Positions 52,412-61,997 of a stretch of 64,000 nt of DNA are shown here, piece after piece. Position 1 is the first letter of the stretch. Each line of letters begins with the position of its first letter. This stretch comes from Burkholderiales bacterium. GTDB taxonomy: Bacteria; Pseudomonadota; Gammaproteobacteria; Burkholderiales; Casimicrobiaceae. A program made the translations under genes and the position numbers. The notes under the pieces are model-generated. The model searched no databases and had not been told where the DNA came from. It was given only the letters and a program-made list of their open reading frames with translations. The stretch is from assembly GCA_025354165.1 (NCBI GenBank), contig JANXNI010000032.1:62001-126000 (forward strand). The letters are read 5' to 3'.

Positions 52412-54396
52412 CAACGGCTCTCACCGCATCTCTGGTCGAACTATTGAAAGCAAAGCGCTTTGAGGCCGTCGTTACAACGTGGTCAGCTGCAGACGATGTT
52501 GCTCGCGAATTTGAAGCGGCCAAGCGCGTTGCCGCTGCCGCTTTGGCGCAAAGCGGTCATTTACCCAGAGCATACGAACTTTTGGCAGAGCTGGCAGCGC
52601 GTTCCGTGGTCGAACTGCCAACGCTTGTTCTCGCCGGGCGGGTTGCGTTTGACCTTCGCGAATTTCGACGCAGCGTCGATCATTTCGAGCGGGCCGTGAG
52701 TCTTGACCGTGACAACACTGCGGTGTGGGCGTGGCTGGCGGACGCAGCTTTTGCAGCAAAGGAGCCTGAACGGGCGTTGCGCGGTGCCGAGGTGCACGCT
52801 TTGCGATTCTTGGCAGATGTCGATCTGGCTATGCGATTCGCATCGCTGCTCGCCACTGCTGGGCGAATTGACGAAGCATTAATCGCCTTTGAGCGAATCC
52901 TATCGCGTTGGCCACGGCACCCGGTGGCAGGTCCCGCGTTTGCTGAATTCGTGATGCGCGAGTTTCCGCTGTCGGCGTCAGCGATGCTTGCACGCACCGC
53001 GTGGCGACCAGCAGGCGACGCAATTTCACCGGAGCTTGTTCGTGCTTTGCTCTGGTTACCTGCGTTTTACGAATCTGAATTTGCGGCAACGGAATGGCGT
53101 GCCCGGTTGCAGCGCAACGTCAAAAGTCTTGCGGAATCTGCGAGACATTCGAACTTGGTGGGGGATTCGCGCGCACGATGCCTGGCTACGACGCCGTTTT
53201 TTGCGGCCTATCACGATGCGGATGTAACTCCGTTGCAGTTTGCATGGGGTGACTTTGTCGAGGCGTTGGTTGCTCCATTGCGGTCTGAGTATCCGTTGTC
53301 GGCAGCGACCCATGCGACCAACATCAAAACGGTCGGTATAGTTTCGAATCGCCTGACCGACAGCAGTGCGGGAAGATTCTTCAACTCGTGGATTGACAGC
53401 TTGCATGCGGCGAATTTCACGGTTCGCCTGTACGCTATCGGCGCAAGCGACCATGTCACGGCTGATCTTGAGCGCCGATTTCCGTTGCGACGGTTCCCGG
53501 TAGACGACGTAACGGATTGGCGCTCATTGGCAAATTGTCTGCACCGCGATGCAAACGACGCAATTATTTTTCCGGAACCGCAGGGCTCTCAGCTTATGCA
53601 GCTTATCGCGGGCATAAGATTTGCGCCGGTACAGTGCGCCGCATTCGGAAATCCCCTCACTACGGGTCTGCAAACCATTGACTACTTCTTCGTCCCCGAC
53701 GACGCGGAGGTGGTTGATCCCGACCCGTTTTATCGCGAGCGCGTGGTCAGGATTTCAGGACTTGGCACAAAGCACGAAATTTCCCCTGTTGCCAATAGCT
53801 ATGCGCGTGCGGCGTTCGGCATTCCCCCTGATCGCAAAGTAATCATCGTCAGCCAGCAGCTTCAGAAATGGATGCCAACTTTTGTTGAGGCTCTAGTAGA
53901 GATTTTGTCCAGAGATCCGTCGGTCGTACTTTTGTACTTCTCCGTTGCATCTGGCATCAGCGTTCGTGCATTTGACTGTTACTTGCGGGATCGTTTCACA
54001 GCGTCAGGTTTGGTGTTCGCTGACAGAGCCATTGCGCTGGCCATGTTGTCCCGAGAGAACTACCTCGCTGCACATCAATGTGCCGACCTCGCCCTTGATA
54101 CTTTTGGCTTTTCTGGCGGTGCGAGCACACTGGACGCTGTTTCGGTGGGCATCCCCGTCGTGAGTCTCGAAGGTCGTTTTTTGCGGGGACGTCAGTCGGC
54201 CGCAATTTTGCGTGCGGCCGGACAAGCTGAGAATATCGCGCAAGATACGCGCGCGTTTGTCGAGCGCGCGTTATCCTTGCTGGGCGACAAGACAGTCGGA
54301 TGCGCAGCTACTAGCCAAGAACGCGACGTAAGCGAAGTCAGCGCACAATTTCGAAGCGCCGCAGATTTTCTTTTGTCGAAAAATGTCTTGAATTGA
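52408..54396 (+). CDS. TPR-containing SPINDLY/OGT-like (GT41) glycosyltransferase
   Basis: The 662-residue protein has N-terminal helical/TPR repeats (about 1-250). The GT41 catalytic region follows: VGIVSNRLTDSSAGRFFNSW, FAPVQCAAFGNPLTTGLQTIDYF, QQLQKWMPTFVEALVEIL and LALDTFGFSGGASTLDAVSVG with GIPVVSLEG. The start is TTG overlapping the GT2 stop. The middle has diverged from plant SPINDLY, and the FKK-like segment reads QLQKWM. It probably modifies protein Ser/Thr or a polymer. It is a relative of the truncated gene at 1-557. Confidence 0.82.
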   Translation: MTTALTASLVELLKAKRFEAVVTTWSAADDVAREFEAAKRVAAAALAQSGHLPRAYELLAELAARSVVELPTLVLAGRVAFDLREFRRSVDHFERAVSLDRDNTAVWAWLADAAFAAKEPERALRGAEVHALRFLADVDLAMRFASLLATAGRIDEALIAFERILSRWPRHPVAGPAFAEFVMREFPLSASAMLARTAWRPAGDAISPELVRALLWLPAFYESEFAATEWRARLQRNVKSLAESARHSNLVGDSRARCLATTPFFAAYHDADVTPLQFAWGDFVEALVAPLRSEYPLSAATHATNIKTVGIVSNRLTDSSAGRFFNSWIDSLHAANFTVRLYAIGASDHVTADLERRFPLRRFPVDDVTDWRSLANCLHRDANDAIIFPEPQGSQLMQLIAGIRFAPVQCAAFGNPLTTGLQTIDYFFVPDDAEVVDPDPFYRERVVRISGLGTKHEISPVANSYARAAFGIPPDRKVIIVSQQLQKWMPTFVEALVEILSRDPSVVLLYFSVASGISVRAFDCYLRDRFTASGLVFADRAIALAMLSRENYLAAHQCADLALDTFGFSGGASTLDAVSVGIPVVSLEGRFLRGRQSAAILRAAGQAENIAQDTRAFVERALSLLGDKTVGCAATSQERDVSEVSAQFRSAADFLLSKNVLN

Positions 54397-54431
54397 CATT
54401 AACGAATACGCAGTGCGGCGCTTCTCTTGGG

Positions 54432-55409
54432 TTAAGGGGTAGGTTTTGACTTTGGCAATGGCTCTGAAACGTTGATACCGAGACTGCGATAAACCTCTCG
54501 CCTGCGTTCCTCCAGAGCTGGGTCGGCTTTGCCGACAAATTCATCAAATACTTTTTCGTCAACTACAGTTTCAACTTTATTAAGTTGATCCACCAATTCG
54601 AGCCGTGCCGCCTTCGCCGAGTCTTCAAGCATTTGCTCGAGTATTGCCCCTTTGACTTCGTCAAAAGGTTTTTTCGCCTTAAGATACTTCTTGTCGAGAC
54701 GAACGATATGCAGGCCAGTTCTGGTGGGGGTTGGCGCGGACACTTCACCTTCCTTCAATTGGCTGAAAATCAAATGACCCATCAGACCGTCAGCTCGGGC
54801 AATTGAAAGTCCTTTCAATTTACCTGAGGTGTCTTTGTAATTGGTGTCATCGGTGTATTTTTTTACGACATCATCAAATGATTCGCCCTTCGCGAGATCA
54901 GATTGAGCCAATTTGATGCGCTCGCTAACCTCGGCAAATTTCCGACCGGATAGGTCGAACATCATTTGGGTGATGTCTGCTGTTTCGTCAGCCATAAATC
55001 GTGTCGTGTCGGCGAGCCATATTTCTTTTGCTCGCGCCAGCACGATGGGATCATCGGGTTTGAAGGCAGCTCGGGCACGACGTTCGCGCACGTTGAGCTC
55101 GGCCGACAGAGGTGCGCGCTCTAGCTGCAAGGCGAAGTAGCGCTGCTCGGCGTCGTCTAGTTTCGCGCGAACGTCTGGCGTAACTTTGTAGCTTCGTGCA
55201 GCCAGCACCTCAATAATGCTATTTTGCACTTCCCGCGAGATACCCTTTAGCGCCTCTACCTTGCTTGGTGCGTTCATGTAGTGGAGCGCAAAAAAATCCT
55301 CGGTAGTAAATTCAAGTTGACCGCGGCGAGCAATCGTTTCAGCCCATGCGTTTTCTGCCAACAGCGTGAAGGCGGTTAGCGCGAGCCATATAATTTTTTT
55401 CTGGTTCAT
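54432..55409 (-). CDS. PpiC/SurA-type periplasmic peptidyl-prolyl isomerase
   Basis: The 325-residue exported protein has a signal peptide (LALTAFTLLAENAWA). An N-terminal chaperone-like region comes before a parvulin domain (about 150-250) with ADITQMMFDLSGRKF and the SQLKEGEVSAPTPTRTGLHIVRL segment that typifies PpiC domains. It assists folding of exported proteins, plausibly the repeat-rich exported proteins encoded beside it. It lies after a terminator hairpin. Confidence 0.85.
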   Translation of the reverse strand: MNQKKIIWLALTAFTLLAENAWAETIARRGQLEFTTEDFFALHYMNAPSKVEALKGISREVQNSIIEVLAARSYKVTPDVRAKLDDAEQRYFALQLERAPLSAELNVRERRARAAFKPDDPIVLARAKEIWLADTTRFMADETADITQMMFDLSGRKFAEVSERIKLAQSDLAKGESFDDVVKKYTDDTNYKDTSGKLKGLSIARADGLMGHLIFSQLKEGEVSAPTPTRTGLHIVRLDKKYLKAKKPFDEVKGAILEQMLEDSAKAARLELVDQLNKVETVVDEKVFDEFVGKADPALEERRREVYRSLGINVSEPLPKSKPTP

Positions 55410-55417
55410 ACAATGTC

Positions 55418-55441
55418 AAACGCCCGCCGAAGCGGGCGTTT
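55418..55441 (-). terminator. GC-rich hairpin after the Ig-like protein gene
   Basis: AAACGCCCGC (55418-55427) pairs with GCGGGCGTTT (55432-55441) around CGAA. On the minus strand it follows the stop of the gene at 55462, and it sits close upstream of the foldase gene start. The T-run is short, so strength is uncertain. Confidence 0.6.
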
Positions 55442-55461
55442 CCTAAGATCATTAACGTTGG

Positions 55462-56688
55462 TCAGTTAGCCCAGTCAAGAACCACGTGACAAGACAAATT
55501 TGACGGGCAATTGCCCGGAGCGTTCCGTACATTTATGTACCACGTGCCAGTATCCAATCGAAGCGGGCCAGGTCCGCCAGCGTCATTTAGGGAAAGCGTC
55601 TGTGCACCTGCATTGGTCGCATAGGGCACTCCCTGCGAGTAAGGTGATACCCACTTGGCGGCAGAAGTGAAGTCGCATTTACTCTTGGAGACAGTCACAT
55701 AGCGAGCGCCGGCATTTGAGCCGATATCCGAATAGTTCAACAATACGACCTGTCTGCCATTAGTCGTATCCGCAGATGTGACATTGAGTTGAATAATGAA
55801 GTTGTCGCCGGAGGTAAAGTTTCCATAGTCGCTTGTTTTAAATCGTGAGTATGGACTCGATGCGGCTAAGGTCGTTCGTACTGATGTGCTTGGGCAGTAA
55901 TCTGTGGCACCACCAGTGGGCGCGGTTGCAGTCACAGTTGTCGACGCATTGGCCGTACTAGGGAGGTTGTTACTAATGGCCACCGCATACGCAACCGAAC
56001 CAGCGGCTGCAGTATCTGTCGATGTCAATTGGTAGCTCGCACCAGTCGCGCCGCTAATAGTGCTGCCGTTTCGTGTCCATGAATAATTTACGCCGCTGTT
56101 TGCACCGGTACCGGCCGCGCAAGTAGCTGTCAACGTGGGTGTCGCCCCAGTCGTGACGTTCGTCGCCGTCGCGCTTATGCTGCAATTTGATAGTGCGGGC
56201 GTTGATCCGCTGAGATTTACTGCAGCCGAGTAAGTGTTGCACGCCGTTGGCGTGGCGGCCAAGCACACGGTCACGCTATATGTGATTGAAGGCGTCGCGA
56301 CAGAAAGGTTCGGGAGAGCCGAAGTTGCGGCACCGCTAGCGGGATCAGCAGGACTAGCCCAAGTGTAAATATAGCTACCTGCGGGGCACGATGCAATTAG
56401 CGTCACTTGAGTAGATCCGCCAGCAGGGACGCTAGAGGGGCTAGCCGACAAACCTGTACACGCAGGGCCGACGGCACTGCCAGTTAAGCCGAACTGGGTC
56501 AAATTTGCACCAGCTTGGAGATTGACGCCGGAAGGCAGGCTTACGGTGGTCGCCGTAGTGCAAGTCAGCGTTGTTCCAGTCTGAGTGCACGATGTTGTAG
56601 ACGTACCGTTTGCAGTTTGCGCGTTCACGTTCGCGGCGCACAATCCTATAGAAAGTGCGGCGATCGCACGAATCAAAACATTCATCAT
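55462..56688 (-). CDS. Exported protein with Ig-like repeats
   Basis: The roughly 408-residue protein has a signal peptide (MMNVLIRAIAALSIGLCAANVNA). The middle region is Ser/Thr/Ala-rich with repeating beta-sandwich-like segments (ASCPAGSYIYTWASPADP, AATCAAGTGANSGVNYSWTR type patterns). A C-terminal domain has several Cys (KCDFTSAAKWVSPY, CPSNLSCHVVLDW). Start ATG 56688 has AAAGGG about eight bases upstream. It is not recognised as an enzyme. It lies between a foldase and another secreted protein next to the type II secretion operon, so it may be a secreted substrate, which is inference. Confidence 0.7.
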   Translation of the reverse strand: MMNVLIRAIAALSIGLCAANVNAQTANGTSTTSCTQTGTTLTCTTATTVSLPSGVNLQAGANLTQFGLTGSAVGPACTGLSASPSSVPAGGSTQVTLIASCPAGSYIYTWASPADPASGAATSALPNLSVATPSITYSVTVCLAATPTACNTYSAAVNLSGSTPALSNCSISATATNVTTGATPTLTATCAAGTGANSGVNYSWTRNGSTISGATGASYQLTSTDTAAAGSVAYAVAISNNLPSTANASTTVTATAPTGGATDYCPSTSVRTTLAASSPYSRFKTSDYGNFTSGDNFIIQLNVTSADTTNGRQVVLLNYSDIGSNAGARYVTVSKSKCDFTSAAKWVSPYSQGVPYATNAGAQTLSLNDAGGPGPLRLDTGTWYINVRNAPGNCPSNLSCHVVLDWAN

Positions 56689-56766
56689 AAAAACCCTTTT
56701 ACTTTCCCGGTAGTTAGACATTGTAGATCATTGCTGTTCACGCAGTGTGCGGCGAACGATGCGGGC

Positions 56767-56793
56767 AAAAAAAACGGGCTCCGAAGAGCCCGT
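56767..56793 (-). terminator. Intrinsic terminator of the exported-protein gene
   Basis: On the minus strand ACGGGCTC (from 56793) pairs with GAGCCCGT and is followed by TTTTTTT. It is a textbook terminator 35 bases after the stop of the gene at 56827. Confidence 0.9.
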
Positions 56794-56826
56794 CTTATTT
56801 TCTGGCTATTAACTAGCCTGAAATCA

Positions 56827-58260
56827 CTACTGAATTTTACGCGAGAACTTCAAGCTGTAGCTATTAGCAAAGTTCTGTTGTGGGTTACCAGTCTTGAACG
56901 ATGCTGAGCTGATCGCAAAACCAACTACCGGCAAGCCGAAGTAAGTTTGTGATGCAACAGGAGCCGTAGTAGCAGTTCCACCAGTCGTGGAAGTTACGGA
57001 ACCACCCAGCGAGCTGGTCAGAACCGCAGTAGGAGACGTGAAGCTAAGAGCCAACCAGCCGCCTTCTTTTCCTGCTGACGCTACATCCAAGCCTTGGTTC
57101 TGAACTGGCTTGATACCTACGTAGTTCGTTGAGCCGAGCACCAGACTAGCTGATGGTGCGGCACCAAACGAAATTACGTTGGCTTCGTAGCACAGTGCAT
57201 TACCTTTAGCTGCTGGCGGCAGTGGCGAGAAGTCGTCATTGGTAACACCAACGAATTCTTCACGATCTGTCGAGGTCAAGCTTACGCTGTCGCACGAAAC
57301 ACCAGTTGTTGTGCTCCAGGCATTTTGGAACGGTTGACGTGCAGTTACAGTGTTGACATACTGGTTCTTCGTAGGCATGGTGATTACCCAGTCAGTGCCA
57401 ATTACGCCATCAGCCGTATACGCATATTCGCCGTACACGTTGTCGTGCATCATCGTTGCAGAAACCGCATCGATTGGCAACACCCAGTTTGTGACGTACA
57501 GGTTGCCAGCGTTTGTTACGACGCTAACTGTGCTAGTACCGGTCGACAAGTTTGGCGTTGTGATACCAGACTGCGTTATGGAAGGACGAAGCGGGGCGTT
57601 ATATGCATCAATAGCGACTGCATCGTAACCAGTGCTCGCGCCACCCAAGAAGTTCAACAGCGTACCGTTACCGAACAAGCCGCCCGTAGGAGCGCTGATT
57701 CCGGTTGCAACAGTGGCCGAGGCATCGGTCGTCAACTTACAAGCAGGAACGCCCGCATTGTGAGTAACGTCTTTACCAAGGGCAGATCCGTTACCAATGG
57801 TTGCCATTTCGAGAATCTCGGCGTAGCCCTCACGGGTACGGTCAAGAGTCTGAAGTGCAGGGGCATCATCAACGAAAAGGAAGTTACGGAAAGGGATACC
57901 CGTCGTTGTAACTTTTGGATTCGTGCAGCTCTTGTCGCTAGTAGCGATAGAGGCACCATCAGCCGTTGCTTGAATCGAACCTGTCCATACGTCTTTAGCA
58001 GACAGGAACAAGTTAAAGTCCAATACTTCGCGTGAGTTCTTGCCTTCAAGGAAGCGAACTTTAACGGCTTTGGCTTGATCAGTTGTGTTAACAACCGAAA
58101 TCAGCGTCGTGTTACCGGCGCGAACCGTGTAGTAAGGATAGACAAGCGCTTGTCCGAGACCGTCTGGATTGACGTACACGGCATTGGCGGCACCCGCCAT
58201 AGCGAGAGCGCCTACGCCGGCTAGGGCGGAGAACAGCGCTTTTTGCTTAAACGTTTTCAT
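56827..58260 (-). CDS. Abundant-type exported protein of unknown function
   Basis: The 477-residue protein has a signal peptide (FSALAGVGALAMAGAANA). Its mature start reads VYVNPDGLGQALVYPYYTV, and it contains SVVNTTDQAKAVKVRFLEGK, a pattern shared by uncharacterised proteins of Beta- and Gammaproteobacteria. The remainder is Gly/Ser/Thr-rich with beta-like stretches. ATG 58260 was chosen for the signal peptide, although the frame is open further. It is followed by a strong terminator. It has no enzyme motif and is probably a cell-surface or secreted protein. Confidence 0.75.
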   Translation of the reverse strand: MKTFKQKALFSALAGVGALAMAGAANAVYVNPDGLGQALVYPYYTVRAGNTTLISVVNTTDQAKAVKVRFLEGKNSREVLDFNLFLSAKDVWTGSIQATADGASIATSDKSCTNPKVTTTGIPFRNFLFVDDAPALQTLDRTREGYAEILEMATIGNGSALGKDVTHNAGVPACKLTTDASATVATGISAPTGGLFGNGTLLNFLGGASTGYDAVAIDAYNAPLRPSITQSGITTPNLSTGTSTVSVVTNAGNLYVTNWVLPIDAVSATMMHDNVYGEYAYTADGVIGTDWVITMPTKNQYVNTVTARQPFQNAWSTTTGVSCDSVSLTSTDREEFVGVTNDDFSPLPPAAKGNALCYEANVISFGAAPSASLVLGSTNYVGIKPVQNQGLDVASAGKEGGWLALSFTSPTAVLTSSLGGSVTSTTGGTATTAPVASQTYFGLPVVGFAISSASFKTGNPQQNFANSYSLKFSRKIQ

Positions 58261-58367
58261 AATTAGATTTGACTCCTCTGCATTGAGTTTTTGAGTGATC
58301 ACTTTAGAACCAACAGCAATATTAGTTTTGTCGGACAAATGCCCTTCCAAGAAGTTTACACCAAGAT

Positions 58368-58811
58368 TTATGGCCGTATCAACCAAAGCTCACCGTTATT
58401 CAATACCCAGCGCTCTTCGGCGGCCAGGGTCTGCAAACGCGCGCCAACGTTCTTGATGTAGATGGGAAGCGTGACATGTGACTTCACCGCGCATGAATCG
58501 ACATCACATGTCGCGCCCTCTACAACTGCCGCAACGACGCCCATGCGCTGCATCCCCGCACCGTATTCGCTAGCGGTTATGCCTAACTTTGAGGCATCAG
58601 ACAAATATCCGAAAGAATCGCTGTAACGCTTGTCTGTCAAGGCTTTCCAGCGAGCAGAAGAGCGCTCTACGGCGCGCTTTTGCATCTGCTCACCGGTCAT
58701 GTTCTGCGTAAGCCCGGCACCCGTGGTTGCGCACGCGGTCAAGAGCGTAGCGGCGACCGTTAAAGCACTAATGTTGGCGATGCGGCGATGGAATTTGGAT
58801 CGAATATTCAT
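58368..58811 (-). CDS. Small lipoprotein of unknown function
   Basis: The 147-residue protein has a lipoprotein signal (ATLLTACATTGAG). The mature part has RSSARWKALTDKRYSDSFGYLSDASKLG and ends in ERWVLNNGELWLIRP, resembling SnoaL/DUF4440-like small domains. Two Cys (ATCDVDSCAVK) may form a disulfide. It lies 69 bases after the gspD stop on the same strand. The function is unknown. Confidence 0.7.
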   Translation of the reverse strand: MNIRSKFHRRIANISALTVAATLLTACATTGAGLTQNMTGEQMQKRAVERSSARWKALTDKRYSDSFGYLSDASKLGITASEYGAGMQRMGVVAAVVEGATCDVDSCAVKSHVTLPIYIKNVGARLQTLAAEERWVLNNGELWLIRP

Positions 58812-58880
58812 AGCTTGGAAGTTGTATGCGAGCGCCTGTCAGTGGCGCTTGAATCATGTTGCGTCAATACAACAATGACG

Positions 58881-61208
58881 TCACTGCTGCGCATTGTTGG
58901 GCTGCACTTTTAATGATTGATTGAACTCGGATGGAATCGCCTCGGCGGCGCGACGTTGCAGCAATTCCTGGCGAGCCTCGCCAGAGGTCGGCAGCATTTT
59001 GCGGCTAGCCGAGGGAGCGAACGATTCTATTGACGTCATATTGGCGCGAAGTTCATCAATCACACTTCGGGTGTTCTCGGCAGTGGCAAGAATTCTTGGC
59101 GTAACCAGCATGACCAGTTCTGTCCGGCTGGACGACCAGCTTTGCGTACCAAACAATCCGCCGACGACCGGTATCGTCGAGACAAATGGCAAGCCACTGG
59201 TCCCGTTGGATCCGGTGTCCTCATATAGGCCGCCGAAGAGCATCGTGTCTCCATTTGGCACCATGACGGTTGTCTGTTGGGAATTTTGCCGGATATTGGG
59301 ATTTGGATTGCTCTTGTCAGGATTTGGCTCGGCAGAGCTACTCTGCTGCTGAATGTCGAGGAATACGTTTTCTCCGCTGACGCGCGGCGTGATGTTGATC
59401 GTCAGCCCAGTATTTATGTACTGATATGAGTTGGTAGCTGAAGTAGTTCCGTTCGCAACAGTGGCCTGCGTCTGGACGGAAATTTGCGTTCCATTAGTGA
59501 AGCTCACTTTTTGGTTGTCGAGCGCGATCAGCGTAGGCGACGCAATGGTTCGCGATTGCCCTTTGGTCTGTAGCGTGCTGAGCACGGCACTCGCCGCAGC
59601 GCCCTGCCACGTGTAGCTAAATCCTGGAACGACGGCACCGGCAGCACCAACAGGATTCAGCGCTCCGCTTCCATCCGCCGACGTGAGCCGATTAATCGCC
59701 GACTCCGGCTTCCCTTTGAACAAAACGTTGGACAATCCGAACTGCAAGTCACCCACCAGTGCAACTTGCGCAAGTTGTACTTCAATCGCGATCATTTTTG
59801 GAGCGGTGTCCAATTTCTTGATCGCAGATTCAATCGCGCTGTATTCAGCCGGGGTAGCGACGATCAGCAGCGCATTTCGATCTTTGTCAGCAATAACTGT
59901 CGCATTCCGGGCGAGGCCAGTGGGTTGTCCTGGTGCGCCAGCAGCGCCGGAAGTCACAACGGGTCGCTGCGCCACGGGCTGCTGTGGGGTACTAAACGTA
60001 TTCCCAGGGGTCACCACCGCCTGCCCCGGAAGCGGAGAAATTGGCGACGACAACGTTGACGCGATTTGTCCCGGCGCGACTGTGGCCGTTGTCGGTGCGA
60101 CTCGCCCTGACATCGCCTGCTGAAGGATTGTCTGGAGCTTTTCGGCTTGCGTAAACTGAAGTGTGTACACGTACAACCTCGCGCCGCCCCCCGCGTCGCT
60201 ACCCTTATCGAGGCGCTCCAGCCATTGGCGCGCCTCACGGATGACTTCACTTTGGGGTGAAATGAGCAGGACGGCATTCATGCGTTCAATCGGGACCAGG
60301 CGCAGCAATCCAGCGAACGGATTACTGGCCGCAGGAAATATTTTTTCCCAATCGGCGGCGACTGACTTCACGTCCGCCGATTCGAGCGGATAGACGAGAA
60401 ACGACATGCCCGCCATGAGATTCACGTCGAACATTTCCGAAATTTCAAGCAAATTGCGAATTTCCGTCTCGGTACCAGACAGGAAAAGGAGGTTCCGCAA
60501 TTCGTCGACCCGGATGGACGCCGCTGCAGGAGGCTTGGCAAACGGTGCCATCACGCGCTCAAGCTCTTTCGCACCGATGTGCTTGACCGGCAAGATCACG
60601 ACACTATTCCCGCCCGCCGGCCGCACCTGAAGACGAGGTGCAGTAGTACCAAGGTTCACCCCTCCCTCGGGAAGGATACGCCAGTAATTACCGTCTTTAA
60701 CCAGCACTGCCTTGACGGTGCGCAAGAGCATTTCAAGCGTCGGAATGACATCCGAGCGCTTGATGCCCTTGGCCGTACGTACGGTGACCGTTCCATTGAC
60801 GGCGGGGTCGATGACGAAGCCCTCACCGAGCGCGTCGCCAATCAGGTTGCGCACAATTTCGCGGATGTCGCCGTTCTCGACGTTAAGCGTGATCGGTCCC
60901 GGCTCATCATCGCCCGCCGGGCGCGCTTGCGGTATACGGAAAGTACGGTCATTACCAAGCGACATCTTGACGCGATCTCTCTCGGCCGCCTTAAAAGCAG
61001 CGGCAGCCTCCGTCGAAGGCTCTTGGGTCAACTGGGGCGCACTCGCGGCCGCTCGTGGGTACAGCGTTTCAGAACGTGCCGACGTTCCACGATCTGTACT
61101 GGCCGATCCGCCGGGGCCCGTCGCGCAGGCAGTCAGCCAGACAAGCGACGCAAGCGCCATCCCCCTACTCAATCGTGTCACCGTCATTTTATTGTTCCGA
61201 TCATTCAT
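58881..61208 (-). CDS. gspD: Type II secretion outer-membrane secretin
   Basis: The 775-residue protein has lipobox WLTACATGPGG and N-domains including ITLNVENGDIREIVRNLIGD and VTVRTAKGIKRSDVIPTLE. The C-terminal secretin domain has VPNGDTMLFGGLYED and VPVVGGLFGTQSWS-like IPVVGGLFGTQSW followed by RTELVMLVTPRIL. It forms the outer-membrane channel of the type II secretion apparatus. Long Ser/Pro/Gly-rich linkers separate the N-domains. It lies nine bases after gspN. Confidence 0.92.
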   Translation of the reverse strand: MNDRNNKMTVTRLSRGMALASLVWLTACATGPGGSASTDRGTSARSETLYPRAAASAPQLTQEPSTEAAAAFKAAERDRVKMSLGNDRTFRIPQARPAGDDEPGPITLNVENGDIREIVRNLIGDALGEGFVIDPAVNGTVTVRTAKGIKRSDVIPTLEMLLRTVKAVLVKDGNYWRILPEGGVNLGTTAPRLQVRPAGGNSVVILPVKHIGAKELERVMAPFAKPPAAASIRVDELRNLLFLSGTETEIRNLLEISEMFDVNLMAGMSFLVYPLESADVKSVAADWEKIFPAASNPFAGLLRLVPIERMNAVLLISPQSEVIREARQWLERLDKGSDAGGGARLYVYTLQFTQAEKLQTILQQAMSGRVAPTTATVAPGQIASTLSSPISPLPGQAVVTPGNTFSTPQQPVAQRPVVTSGAAGAPGQPTGLARNATVIADKDRNALLIVATPAEYSAIESAIKKLDTAPKMIAIEVQLAQVALVGDLQFGLSNVLFKGKPESAINRLTSADGSGALNPVGAAGAVVPGFSYTWQGAAASAVLSTLQTKGQSRTIASPTLIALDNQKVSFTNGTQISVQTQATVANGTTSATNSYQYINTGLTINITPRVSGENVFLDIQQQSSSAEPNPDKSNPNPNIRQNSQQTTVMVPNGDTMLFGGLYEDTGSNGTSGLPFVSTIPVVGGLFGTQSWSSSRTELVMLVTPRILATAENTRSVIDELRANMTSIESFAPSASRKMLPTSGEARQELLQRRAAEAIPSEFNQSLKVQPNNAQQ

Positions 61209-61217
61209 CTCGATATC

Positions 61218-61997
61218 CTATTGGCCACCGGCCTGCTGACGCGCAAGACGACGGCGCTCAAGCATTTCGACTACGTTGATAACCTCCCGCGGCTGCGCTT
61301 GCGGTGGCGTGTCAGCTGCTCCGGTAGGGTACGACCGCGGCACAGGAGCGACCGACGGCACAACGCCGCTTGCCACGGGCGGCTGAGCGGTCGGCGCTCG
61401 CGGTTGCCCCGGAGCCATTGGCTGGACAGGAGCGGGCTGTTGCACCGGCGTCTGAACCGGCGCAGGCGCAGGGGGAGGCGGCGGCTGCGGCACGCGCCCC
61501 GACGCTGTGTATTTCGCCATCTGAATCACATCGGTTTCGCCTTGAAAGGCCAGAGTGACCTGCGTTTCATCCACTTTCTTAACTGTCATTTCCTGAAGAA
61601 GCTCACCCTCACGGACACTTCGGGTCCGATTCGATGCAATTTCTCGCACCTGGGCGATCTTGCCGTTACCGAAGTCCATGACGCCGATTAATTGGTAAAG
61701 GCCCCGGCGCACCTGCGGCTTCGGCGGTTCGGTGGCAGCAACCACCAACTGGGTCGGAGCAGGTCTGCGCGTCGGGTTGAGCAGCGGGCGCTCCGATATT
61801 TGTGCGTAAGTTCCTGTTTCGGACTGGAGGCGGAAATCCGGCAACACCGTAGCGGTGTCGAACTTACCGGTTACGGTGCGGGCGGGCGCTGGCGACGCGC
61901 TAAAGGCGTTGCCCCATTCGGTTTCAAAACCCAGCGCTACGGCTAGCGCAACGGCGGTCAGAATCAGCGCGTTTCGAAGCGTGAAAAGCGGACTCAT
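61218..61997 (-). CDS. gspN: Type II secretion GspN/GspC-like inner-membrane protein
   Basis: The 259-residue protein has one N-terminal membrane segment (LILTAVALAVALGF) and a homology region (ISERPLLNPTRRPAPTQL, GLYQLIGVMDFGNGKIAQVRE, VREGELLQEMTVKKVDETQVTL). A Pro-rich tail (RVPQPPPPPAPAPVQTP) follows. It connects the inner-membrane platform with the secretin, standing in for GspC. The protein has no PDZ domain. It overlaps gspM by four bases. The tail is longer than usual. Confidence 0.8.
   Translation of the reverse strand: MSPLFTLRNALILTAVALAVALGFETEWGNAFSASPAPARTVTGKFDTATVLPDFRLQSETGTYAQISERPLLNPTRRPAPTQLVVAATEPPKPQVRRGLYQLIGVMDFGNGKIAQVREIASNRTRSVREGELLQEMTVKKVDETQVTLAFQGETDVIQMAKYTASGRVPQPPPPPAPAPVQTPVQQPAPVQPMAPGQPRAPTAQPPVASGVVPSVAPVPRSYPTGAADTPPQAQPREVINVVEMLERRRLARQQAGGQ

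Noticed and set aside
60579-61691. 370-residue plus-strand frame
   Set aside because: It is opposite gspD and gspN, whose assignments are firm; the product is Arg-rich and patternless.
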